Below the pieces are notes generated by a model, which saw only the letters and a list, made by a program, of their open reading frames with translations, did no database searches and had not been told where the DNA came from. The position numbers and the translations under genes are program-made. Shown here piece by piece: positions 1 to 6,850 of a DNA stretch of 12,925 nucleotides. The stretch covers positions 1 through 12,925 of the forward strand of contig JAEYAU010000157.1 in NCBI GenBank assembly GCA_023404705.1, in the 5' to 3' direction. Each line of letters starts with the position of its first letter. Within the stretch, counting starts at the first letter, position 1. The stretch comes from Pseudomonadota bacterium. Lineage in GTDB: Bacteria; Pseudomonadota; Alphaproteobacteria; Rhizobiales; Xanthobacteraceae.

Positions 1-31
1 TTAATGGGGGGGGCGCGGCCCGGGGGGCTCC

Positions 32-50
32 GGGCGGGGGCGGGGGAGGG
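32..50 (+). promoter_or_regulatory. G-rich tract overlapping the dctQ ribosome binding site (candidate G-quadruplex)
   Basis: The tract reads GGGCGGGGGCGGGGGAGGG: four runs of at least three G separated by single-base loops, the classic G-quadruplex pattern. An eight-G run lies further upstream at 6-13 and a six-G run at 23-28. The last part supplies the Shine-Dalgarno-like GGAGG (45-49), five bases before the GTG at 55, so folding in the mRNA would hide the ribosome binding site. Folding itself is inferred from the pattern only. Long G runs are also prone to sequencing error. Confidence 0.5.
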
Positions 51-54
51 CATT

Positions 55-591
55 GTGCGCAGCCTGCTCAGGGTCTGCGACGCCATCGATGCGTTCAACG
101 CGAAGTTCGGCGTTGTCGCCAACTGGCTCGTGCTTCTGGCTTGTGTGATCAGCGCCGGCAATGCGGCGAGCCGCTACGCGTTCAGCATGAGCTCGAACGC
201 GTGGCTCGAGATCCAATGGTACATGTTCGCCGGCATGGTGCTGCTGGGCGCGCCCTATACGCTCAAGATGAACGAGCACGTGCGCGTCGACCTTCTCTAC
301 AGCGCGGTCTCCGAGCGCACGCGCATCTGGATCGACATCGTCTGCGGCATCCTCTTTTTACTGCCGATCTGCATCATCCTCATCTACTTCACCTGGCCGT
401 GGTTCGTGCAGTCGTGGGAGCTCAATGAGAGCTCGTCCAATGCGGGCGGGCTCGTGCGCTGGCCCGTGAAGCTCATGCTGCCGGTCGGCTTCTTCCTGAT
501 GGCACTGCAAGGCGTCTCCGAGATCATCAAGCGGGTCGCGGCTCTACGCAGTCTCGTCGCCGTGACGGCCTACGAGAAGCCTGTCCAATGA
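55..591 (+). CDS. dctQ: TRAP transporter small permease subunit (DctQ family)
   Basis: Predicted inner-membrane small subunit of a tripartite ATP-independent periplasmic (TRAP) transporter, which uses an ion gradient to import a solute delivered by a periplasmic binding protein. The protein is 178 residues from the GTG at 55, with about four hydrophobic segments (roughly 17-39, 52-70, 92-115, 133-153) and the family-typical stretch ending TLKMNEHVRVDLLY. I chose GTG55 because GGAGG lies five bases upstream. The in-frame ATG at 4 would add 17 Gly/Arg/Ala-rich residues unlike the family, and the frame is also open to the window edge. It overlaps dctM by ATGA, so translation is probably coupled. 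The binding-protein gene is presumably upstream, outside the window. Family is clear; substrate cannot be read from the sequence. Confidence 0.88.
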   Translation: MRSLLRVCDAIDAFNAKFGVVANWLVLLACVISAGNAASRYAFSMSSNAWLEIQWYMFAGMVLLGAPYTLKMNEHVRVDLLYSAVSERTRIWIDIVCGILFLLPICIILIYFTWPWFVQSWELNESSSNAGGLVRWPVKLMLPVGFFLMALQGVSEIIKRVAALRSLVAVTAYEKPVQ

Positions 592-2009
592 TCCACTTCG
601 TCCAGGAGAACATGGCGCCGCTGATGTTCGCCGGCATGATCTTGTTCATGCTGATCGGTTATCCGGCCGCCTTTTCGCTCGCCGCGACGGGTCTGTTCTT
701 CGGCTTCATCGGCATCGAGCTCGGGCTGATCCGGCCCGACTTCCTCGGCAATCTGACCTATCAGCTCTACGGCATCATCTCCAACGAGCTGCTGCTGGCG
801 ATCCCGTTCTTCACGCTCATGGGCGCCATTCTCGAACGCTGCGGCCTCGCCGAGGATCTGCTCGACTCGATCGGCCAGCTGTTCGGTCCGGTGCGCGGCG
901 GCCTGTCCTATGCCGTGATCGTGGTCGGCGCCATTCTGGGCGCGATCACCGGCACGGTCGCGGCCTCGGTGATCGCCATGGGCGTGATCTCGATGGCCCC
1001 GATGCTCAAATACGGCTACTCGACGCGCCACACCATGGGCGTGATCGCGGCCTCGGGCACCATCACGCAGCTCATTCCGCCCTCTCTCGTGCTGGTCGTG
1101 CTGGCCGATCAGCTCGGCCGCTCGGTCGGCGACATGTATGCGGGCGCGATCGGTCCGAGCATCATCCAGATCGTGCTCTTCTGCGGCTGGGTCGCCTTCA
1201 TCAGCCTCGTCTGGCCCGAGCAGGTGCCGGCGCTGCCCAAGGAAGCACGCACGCTGCAGGGCTGGGCGCTCTGGTACAAATGCCTGCGCGGCATCATCCC
1301 GTCGCTCGGGCTCATCTTCCTCGTGCTCGGCACGATCTTCATGGGCCTCGCGACGCCGACCGAGGCCGGCGCCATGGGCGTCGTCGGCGCGATCGCGCTC
1401 GCCGCCTCCTACCGCACCTTGAGCTGGAAGCTGCTCTACCAGGGCATGGCCGGGACCATGCGGATCACCGCCATGGTGGTCTACATCCTGATCGGCGCGC
1501 GCGTCTTCAGCCTCGTGTTCCAGGGCGTCGGCGGAAAGGAATGGATCGAAGGCCTGCTCACCGCCTTACCGGGCGGTCAGATCGGGTTCCTCGTCTTCGT
1601 CAACGTCTTCATCTTCATCATCGCGTTCTTCCTCGACTTCTTCGAGATCGCGTTCATTCTCATTCCACTGCTCGCGCCGGCCGCCGACAAGCTCGGCATC
1701 GACCTGATCTGGTTCGGCGTGCTGATCTGCGCCAACGTCCAGACCAGCTTCATGCACCCGCCCTTCGGCTTCGCGCTGTTCTACTTGCGCGCGGTTGCGC
1801 CGCCGGAGGTGAAGACGTCGGACATCTACTGGGGCGCCATCCCCTGGGTCTTCCTGCAGGTGGCGCTCGTCGCGATCGTGATCCTGTGGCCCACCTCGGT
1901 CACCTACTGGATCGACAAGGGCCCGGTGCAGGATCCCTCGAAGATGAAGATCGAGATCCCGGTCATCGACCTGCCACCGCTCGATCTCGGCCCGCCGAAG
2001 ATCCAGTAG
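588..2009 (+). CDS. dctM: TRAP transporter large permease subunit (DctM family)
   Basis: Predicted large, solute-translocating subunit of the TRAP transporter, 473 residues and hydrophobic along almost its whole length with many membrane segments. Family hallmarks include the GAILGAITGTVAASVIAMG region near residues 124-142, followed by the SGTITQLIPPSLVLVVLAD stretch, and a second-half repeat with FMGLATPTEAGAMGVVGA near 247-264. The last 35 or so residues are a soluble proline-rich tail (IEIPVIDLPPLDLGPP), which I associate with the branch labelled mannitol/chloroaromatic in databases. That label does not establish a substrate. The ATG overlaps the dctQ stop (ATGA), with GAGAAG eight bases upstream as a weak ribosome binding site. 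It ends 2 bp from the convergent alkB-like gene with no room for a dedicated terminator. No sequence link to the purine genes beyond proximity. Confidence 0.93.
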   Translation: MIHFVQENMAPLMFAGMILFMLIGYPAAFSLAATGLFFGFIGIELGLIRPDFLGNLTYQLYGIISNELLLAIPFFTLMGAILERCGLAEDLLDSIGQLFGPVRGGLSYAVIVVGAILGAITGTVAASVIAMGVISMAPMLKYGYSTRHTMGVIAASGTITQLIPPSLVLVVLADQLGRSVGDMYAGAIGPSIIQIVLFCGWVAFISLVWPEQVPALPKEARTLQGWALWYKCLRGIIPSLGLIFLVLGTIFMGLATPTEAGAMGVVGAIALAASYRTLSWKLLYQGMAGTMRITAMVVYILIGARVFSLVFQGVGGKEWIEGLLTALPGGQIGFLVFVNVFIFIIAFFLDFFEIAFILIPLLAPAADKLGIDLIWFGVLICANVQTSFMHPPFGFALFYLRAVAPPEVKTSDIYWGAIPWVFLQVALVAIVILWPTSVTYWIDKGPVQDPSKMKIEIPVIDLPPLDLGPPKIQ

Positions 2010-2011
2010 CG

Positions 2012-2583
2012 CTACTTCGCATCCTTGAAGTTGCGGAACGTGATCGAGTAGCGGGTTTCCGCCACCGGCGGAATGCTGTGCTCCCATTCGGTACGCGAAG
2101 GGCCCTGCAGCAGATAGGCCGAGCGCGGCGCGGCCGTGAGCGAGATGCGCTCCCAGCCGCTGCCTTGCTTGCGCCGGAAGCGGAAGGTGCAGGGCGCGAG
2201 CAGCGAGATGCCGACCACCTCGCCGAACACCGGGCGGTCCTTGTGCCAGCCGATCGCCGCGCCGGGCGGATAGTGCGTCAGCAATACCTGCTGCAGCGAC
2301 GCTGCCGGCAATCCCGCGAAGCGCGCCGCCGTCTCGCGCAAGGGCAGCAGGAACTCCGGCATGTCCTCGGTGCGGTTGAGCTCCATGGAATTGAAGTCGT
2401 AGCGCCAGCCGAACGACACCGTGCGCCGCTTGCCCGTGAAGCCCTGGAACTGGAATTCCGCGAAGGGCAGCGGCTCCATCGCCCGCAGCAGCGCCTGCTC
2501 CTCGGCCGGTGTGATCAGGTCCGGCTGATCTTGAAACCTGCAGGGAAGCGCGGGGTGGGCTCGAGAAGGGAGAGTTGGGTCAT
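2012..2583 (-). pseudogene. alkB: AlkB-like 2-oxoglutarate/Fe(II) dioxygenase, frameshifted near its N-terminus
   Basis: AlkB proteins remove alkyl groups from DNA or RNA bases by oxidative demethylation. The 155-residue uninterrupted frame (2012-2479) keeps all expected active-site residues: iron ligands H79 and D81 in GWHKD, H134 in EHSIPP, and the 2-oxoglutarate-binding RYSITFR (R143, R149). It also has the substrate-lid-like GFTGKRRTVSFGWRYDF. It lacks the usual N-terminus. That part is in another frame: an ATG at 2583, with AGGAG six bases upstream, encodes MTQLSLLEPTPRFPAGFK and then hits a stop at 2515. The frame joined to the main body reads QPDLITPAEEQALLRA just before M1. Adding one base near 2529/2530 would give a normal 190-residue protein with a GFK-(Y)-QPDLITP junction. 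Either a recent frameshift or a sequence error; the intact catalytic core argues for recent. It is divergent from uraH. Confidence 0.8.
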
Positions 2584-2640
2584 GGTGGCTCCTGCAGGCA
2601 ATAACGCCGCAGGGGCGCCATGGATCGGCCCCGACCAGAT

Positions 2641-2677
2641 TTGCGCTCTTCTGCCCGGCCGGATTATGTCCGAATAT
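2641..2677 (+). promoter_or_regulatory. possible promoter region for the uraH-xdh-transport cluster
   Basis: The 121-bp divergent gap between the alkB-like gene and uraH must hold a promoter for the plus-strand cluster. TTGCGC (2641-2646) is followed after 18 bases by TATGTC (2665-2670), a weak match to a sigma-70 pair. GAATAT (2672-2677) is an alternative -10. This is the least GC-rich stretch of the gap. The match is poor and alphaproteobacterial promoters are hard to call by eye, so this is only a location guess. Confidence 0.25.
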
Positions 2678-2680
2678 GAC

Positions 2681-2694
2681 TCCAAGCCGTTGGA
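2681..2694. promoter_or_regulatory. short inverted repeat upstream of uraH, candidate operator
   Basis: TCCAA-GCCG-TTGGA is a perfect five-base inverted repeat around a four-base centre, ending ten bases before the uraH start and just downstream of the possible -10 elements. Its place suits a repressor site or a small 5' leader hairpin. No regulator gene is in the window and I do not recognise it as the site of a named regulator. A 5+4+5 repeat can occur by chance. Confidence 0.3.
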
Positions 2695-2704
2695 ACTATG
2701 ACCT

Positions 2705-3046
2705 ATGGGCAGACTGACGACGCACGTGCTCGACACTTCGGCCGGCAGGCCCGCCGCGGGCCTGCGCCTGGTGCTGAGCCGGCTCGACGGCAGCATCATG
2801 CTGCAGGCCGTGACCAATGCGGATGGTCGGGTTGATCGCCCGCTGATGGAAAACGAGGGTTTCGCGCGCGGGAATTACGAGCTGGCCTTCCATGTGGGCG
2901 ACTATTTCCGCGCCCAGGGGGTCGCCCTCGCGGATCCGCCGTTCCTCGACGTGGTGCCGGTGCGCTTCGGCATCGCCGAGGACGGCCACTATCACGTGCC
3001 GCTGCTGATCTCGCCTTACGGCTATTCCACCTACAGAGGCAGCTGA
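2705..3046 (+). CDS. uraH: 5-hydroxyisourate hydrolase (transthyretin-like)
   Basis: Hydrolyses 5-hydroxyisourate, the unstable product of urate oxidase, to 2-oxo-4-hydroxy-4-carboxy-5-ureidoimidazoline (OHCU) on the route to allantoin. The 113-residue protein has the full signature: LTTHVLD near the start (H7), the GRVDRPL loop (R45), VPVRFGI (R87), HYHVPLL (H97) and the C-terminal tetrapeptide YRGS (110-113). These separate the hydrolase from hormone-binding transthyretin. Length matches the family. Start ATG2705 gives the standard N-terminus. Its ribosome binding site is weak (GGA about ten bases away), and a nearby ATG at 2698 is out of frame. Its TGA overlaps the xdhA ATG by one base. 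It is the first gene of the purine cluster. Activity requires urate oxidase, which is not in this window. Confidence 0.95.
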   Translation: MGRLTTHVLDTSAGRPAAGLRLVLSRLDGSIMLQAVTNADGRVDRPLMENEGFARGNYELAFHVGDYFRAQGVALADPPFLDVVPVRFGIAEDGHYHVPLLISPYGYSTYRGS

Positions 3047-4530
3047 TGCGCAGCGAGATCCGATTCCTGCGGCGCGGCCGGACCGTCCGGCTCGCCGACG
3101 CGTCGCCAACGCTGACGCTGCTCGACTACCTGCGGCTCGAGGAGCGCGCGACCGGCACCAAGGAAGGCTGCGCCGAGGGCGACTGCGGCGCCTGCACCGT
3201 GGTGCTGCGCCGCGCGCGCGGCGACCGGATCGTCTACGAGCCCGTCAATGCGTGCATTATGCTCGCCGGCCAGGCCGACGGCGCCGAGGTGATCACGGTC
3301 GAGGACCTGGCCGACGGCGAGACGCTGCATCCCGTGCAGCATTCGCTGGTCGAGCAGCACGGCTCCCAATGCGGCTTCTGCACGCCGGGCTTCGTGATGG
3401 CGATGTTCGCCCTCTATCACGCGCCTGGGCCGCGCCCGCTTGCGCGCAAGCAGGTGAACGACTGGCTCGCCGGCAATCTCTGCCGCTGCACCGGCTATCG
3501 CCCCATCGTTGACGCCGCGCTCGCGTCCTGCGCGGGCGCGCCCGCCGACCGCTTCGCCCGCCATGAAGAGGAGGCGCGCCGCACGCTGGCGAAGCTGACC
3601 GACAACGACGACCTGTTCGTCGGCACGCCCGAGCGTTTTTTCGCAGCGCCCGCGACGCTCGCATCCTTGGGCAAGCTCTATGCGCAATATCCCGATGCGA
3701 CGCTAGTCGCCGGCGCGACCGATGTCGGCCTCTGGATCACCAAGGCATTGCGCGACCTGCCGCGCATCATCTGGCTCGGCCGCGTGCGCGGCCTCGACGT
3801 GATCGACGACGGCCGCGATGCGCTCAGCCTCGGCGCCTGCGTTACGCATGTGACAGCGACGCCCTATCTCGCCAAGCTCGATCCCGATCTCGGTGAGCTG
3901 ATGCGCCGCTTCGCGGGCACGCAGATCCGCACCACCGGCACGGTCGGCGGCAACATCGCCAACGGCTCGCCGATCGGCGACCTGCCGCCCGCGCTGATCG
4001 CGCTCGGCGCCACGGTCGCGCTCCAGCACGGCGAGGAGCCCCGCACTCTGCCGCTGGAAAACTTCTTCATCGCGTATCGCAAGCAAGACCGCCGCGAGGG
4101 CGAGTTCGTCCGCATGGTGCGCATCCCGCGGCTCGTCGCCAACGAGCAGTTCCGCTGCTTCAAGGTCTCCAAGCGCTTCGATGAGGATATCTCGGCCGTG
4201 ATGGGCGCCTTCAAGCTGCGCCTCGAAGGCCCGCGCATCGCCGGCGCGCGCATTGCCTATGGCGGCATGGCCGAGATCCCGAAGCGCGCCCGCGCCACCG
4301 AGCGCGCGCTGATCGGCGTGAAGCTCGACAAGCCCGAGACCTGGGAGGCGGCCGTCGCGGCGCTCGCCCAGGACTTCAAGCCTATCGACGACCAGCGCGC
4401 CAGCGCGCGCTATCGCCTCGACGCCGCGCAGGCGATCCTGCGCAAGGCGCTCACCGAGCTGGGCGGCGCCTCCACGCAAGAGACCCGGATCGTCGGCCGG
4501 CGGGAGAGCGCGGATGTCGGCGCCGCTTGA
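3046..4530 (+). CDS. xdhA: xanthine dehydrogenase small subunit (2Fe-2S and FAD)
   Basis: Electron-transfer subunit of bacterial xanthine dehydrogenase. It carries electrons from the molybdenum centre in XdhB through two 2Fe-2S clusters to FAD and NAD+. The 494-residue protein has a plant-ferredoxin-type cluster with C42, C47, C50 and C70, then an alpha-helical 2Fe-2S domain with QCGFC (C109, C112) and NLCRCTGYRP (C146, C148). The FAD-binding domain has VAGATDVGLW near 220 and TVGGNIANGSPIGDLPP near 299. The CO-dehydrogenase flavoprotein C-terminal domain includes KVSKRFDEDISAV near 376. All eight cluster cysteines are present. The start uses AGAGG at 3035-3039, inside the uraH coding end. 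It overlaps xdhB by 17 bases, as expected for subunits made together. Being split from XdhB is the usual bacterial arrangement. Confidence 0.96.
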   Translation: MRSEIRFLRRGRTVRLADASPTLTLLDYLRLEERATGTKEGCAEGDCGACTVVLRRARGDRIVYEPVNACIMLAGQADGAEVITVEDLADGETLHPVQHSLVEQHGSQCGFCTPGFVMAMFALYHAPGPRPLARKQVNDWLAGNLCRCTGYRPIVDAALASCAGAPADRFARHEEEARRTLAKLTDNDDLFVGTPERFFAAPATLASLGKLYAQYPDATLVAGATDVGLWITKALRDLPRIIWLGRVRGLDVIDDGRDALSLGACVTHVTATPYLAKLDPDLGELMRRFAGTQIRTTGTVGGNIANGSPIGDLPPALIALGATVALQHGEEPRTLPLENFFIAYRKQDRREGEFVRMVRIPRLVANEQFRCFKVSKRFDEDISAVMGAFKLRLEGPRIAGARIAYGGMAEIPKRARATERALIGVKLDKPETWEAAVAALAQDFKPIDDQRASARYRLDAAQAILRKALTELGGASTQETRIVGRRESADVGAA

Positions 4531-6850
4531 CATCAAGGCCCAGGCGGCGGCCCTCGAGGCCGCGCCGCTGCGCGTCGTGCGCCAGCCGACGCGGCACGAT
4601 TCCGCCATCAAACACGTCACGGGGCACGCGACCTATGTGGACGACATCCGCGAGCCCGAAGGCACGCTGCACATGGCGGTCGGCGGCGCGCCCGCGGCCG
4701 CCGGCAAGCTCGGCCGCGTCGATCTCGATGCGGTGCGGTCCGCGCCTGGCGTGGTCGCGGTGCTCACCGCTGCCGACATTCCGGGCCACAACGATGTGAG
4801 CCCGGTCGGCGCCGGCGACGATCCGATCTTCATCAAGGAGCATGTCGATTTCCACGGCCAGGTCGTGTTCGCGGTGGCCGCGACCACCCGCGACGCGGCG
4901 CGGCGCGCTGTCCGGCTCGCGCGCATCGAGGTGGAGCCCGCAAAGCCGCTGGTGAGCGTCGACGATGCGCTCGCCGCGCGCACGACCGTCGTGCCCGACT
5001 ATGGCTTCCGCCGCGGTGACGTCCCGGTGGTGCTGGCGCAGAGCACCAATCGGCGCAAAAACAAGCTGCGCATCGGCGGCCAGGAGCATTTCTACCTCGA
5101 AGGGCAGATCGCGCTCGCGATCCCGGGTGAGGACGGCGACATGGTCGTGCACTGCTCGACCCAGCATCCGACCGAGGTGCAGCATCTCGTCGCCGGCATG
5201 CTCGGCATTCCGGATGCGGGCGTCACCGTGGAGGTGCGGCGCATGGGCGGCGCCTTCGGCGGCAAGGAGAGCCAGGCCGCGCAATGGGCCGCCATCGCGG
5301 CGCTCGGCGCGCGTGTCACGGGCCGGCCCTGCAAGCTGCGGCTCGACCGCGACGACGACATGCTGCTCACGGGCAAGCGCCACGATTTCCTGGCGAACTA
5401 CGACATCGGCTTCGATGCGGAAGGGCGTATCACCGCTGCCGACATCATGCTGGCGTCGCGCTGCGGCTACTCGGCGGACCTGTCGTCGTCGATCAATGAC
5501 CGCGCCATGTTCCACGCCGACAACGCTTACTTCATTCCGGCGGCCGCGGTGCTCACCAAGCGGACGAAGACCAACACGGTCTCCAACACGGCTTTCCGCG
5601 GCTTCGGCGGCCCGCAAGGCATGATGGCGGCCGAACGCATCATCGATGAGATCGCCTGGGCGCTGAACCTCGACCCGCTCGACGTGCGCAAGCGCAATCT
5701 CTACCGCGAGGGCCGCGACACCACGCCCTACGGGATGAAGATCGAGGACAACATCCTTCCGCCGCTGGTCGAGGCGCTGGAGCGGCAGTCCGACTACCGC
5801 CGCCGCCGCGAGGCGATCGCGGCGTTCAATGCGGAGAGCCGCCTTCTCAAGCGCGGCCTCGCGCTGACGCCGGTCAAGTTCGGCATCTCGTTCACCACCA
5901 CCCATCTCAATCAGGGCGGCGCACTGGTCCACATCTACCAGGACGGCTCGATCCACCTGAACCACGGCGGCACCGAGATGGGGCAGGGGCTCAATGTCAA
6001 GGTCGCCCAGGTGGTCGCCGAGGAATTCGGCGTCGACCTCTCCTGCGTGAAGATCACGGCCACGACCACAGCCAAGGTGCCGAACACGTCGCCCACGGCC
6101 GCCTCGTCCGGCACCGACATCAACGCCATGGCGGCGAAGAATGCCGCCGCCGCCATCAAGGCGCGGCTGATCGCCTACGCGGTCACGACCTACAACGCGC
6201 CGGTGGAGCAGGTCGCGTTCCGCGACAACCGCGTCTTCGTCGGCAATCGCGCGACGCCGTTCGGCGAGTTCGTCAAGCAGGCCTATCTGGCCCGCGTGTC
6301 GCTCTCCTCGACCGGCTTCTACCGCACGCCCAAGATCTCCTGGCATCCGACCAAAGGCGGCCGCCCGTTCTTCTACTTCGCCTACGGGGCGGCCTGCTCC
6401 GACGTGATCGTCGACATCACGACTGGCGAGATGAAGGTCGAGCGCATCGACATCCTCCATGACGTCGGCCGCTCGCTCAATCCGGCCGTCGACATCGGCC
6501 AGATCGAGGGCGGCTTCGTCCAGGGCATGGGCTGGCTCACCACCGAGGAGCTGGTCTACGCGGCCGACGGCCGCCTACTCACGCACGCGCCCTCCACCTA
6601 CAAGATCCCCTGCGCTTCGGACGTCCCTGAGCAGTTCAACATCCGCCTCTGGGATGGCGCCAACCGCGAGGACACGGTCTACCGCTCCAAGGCCGTCGGC
6701 GAGCCACCGCTGATGCTGGCGATCTCGGTCTTCGCCGCGATTGCGGACGCCCTGCACAGCCTCAAGCCCGGCGCCTCCGTGCCCCTCGACGCGCCCGCCA
6801 CGCCCGAAGCAATCCTCCGCGCCGTGCAGGCGCTGAAAGGAAACGCATGA
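4514..6850 (+). CDS. xdhB: xanthine dehydrogenase large subunit (molybdopterin-binding)
   Basis: Catalytic subunit that hydroxylates hypoxanthine to xanthine and xanthine to urate. The 778-residue length is close to the Rhodobacter capsulatus type. Visible motifs are IGGQEHFYLEGQ (188-198), CSTQHPTEVQ (214-223), RMGGAFGGKESQ (243-254), SINDRAMFH (326-334), NTAFRGFGGPQGM (358-370), NHGGTEMGQGL (483-493) and AVGEPPLMLA (727-736). Spacing relative to the bovine enzyme supports E252 and R330 as the substrate-positioning Glu and Arg, Q217 as a cofactor-side Gln, F364 and probably F460 as purine-sandwiching Phe, and E730 as the catalytic base. This favours a true xanthine dehydrogenase over other members of the molybdenum hydroxylase family. 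GGGAG lies seven bases before the ATG. AAAGGA (6836-6841) near the end of the gene is placed as a ribosome binding site for an ATG overlapping the stop. Confidence 0.96.
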   Translation: MSAPLDIKAQAAALEAAPLRVVRQPTRHDSAIKHVTGHATYVDDIREPEGTLHMAVGGAPAAAGKLGRVDLDAVRSAPGVVAVLTAADIPGHNDVSPVGAGDDPIFIKEHVDFHGQVVFAVAATTRDAARRAVRLARIEVEPAKPLVSVDDALAARTTVVPDYGFRRGDVPVVLAQSTNRRKNKLRIGGQEHFYLEGQIALAIPGEDGDMVVHCSTQHPTEVQHLVAGMLGIPDAGVTVEVRRMGGAFGGKESQAAQWAAIAALGARVTGRPCKLRLDRDDDMLLTGKRHDFLANYDIGFDAEGRITAADIMLASRCGYSADLSSSINDRAMFHADNAYFIPAAAVLTKRTKTNTVSNTAFRGFGGPQGMMAAERIIDEIAWALNLDPLDVRKRNLYREGRDTTPYGMKIEDNILPPLVEALERQSDYRRRREAIAAFNAESRLLKRGLALTPVKFGISFTTTHLNQGGALVHIYQDGSIHLNHGGTEMGQGLNVKVAQVVAEEFGVDLSCVKITATTTAKVPNTSPTAASSGTDINAMAAKNAAAAIKARLIAYAVTTYNAPVEQVAFRDNRVFVGNRATPFGEFVKQAYLARVSLSSTGFYRTPKISWHPTKGGRPFFYFAYGAACSDVIVDITTGEMKVERIDILHDVGRSLNPAVDIGQIEGGFVQGMGWLTTEELVYAADGRLLTHAPSTYKIPCASDVPEQFNIRLWDGANREDTVYRSKAVGEPPLMLAISVFAAIADALHSLKPGASVPLDAPATPEAILRAVQALKGNA

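Noticed and set aside
4..54. Upstream ATG start for dctQ
   Set aside because: It would add 17 Gly/Arg/Pro-rich residues translated from the G tract, has no visible ribosome binding site, and differs from the family's usual N-terminus; GTG55 has GGAGG at good spacing.
1280..2701. 473-residue plus-strand open frame spanning dctM, the alkB-like gene and the divergent gap
   Set aside because: It crosses three distinct genetic units in an unused frame and is Arg/His-rich; not a gene.
2515..2817. 100-residue minus-strand open frame reaching into uraH
   Set aside because: Only its last 22 codons or so, from the ATG at 2583, are meaningful, as the displaced N-terminus of the alkB-like gene. The part upstream of 2583 covers the divergent gap and is antisense to uraH.
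4451..6460. 669-residue open frame on the minus strand opposite xdhB
   Set aside because: It lies fully antisense to xdhA/xdhB, whose motifs are intact, and its composition (Arg, Ala, Asp, His rich) is typical of GC-rich antisense shadow frames. No domain recognised.
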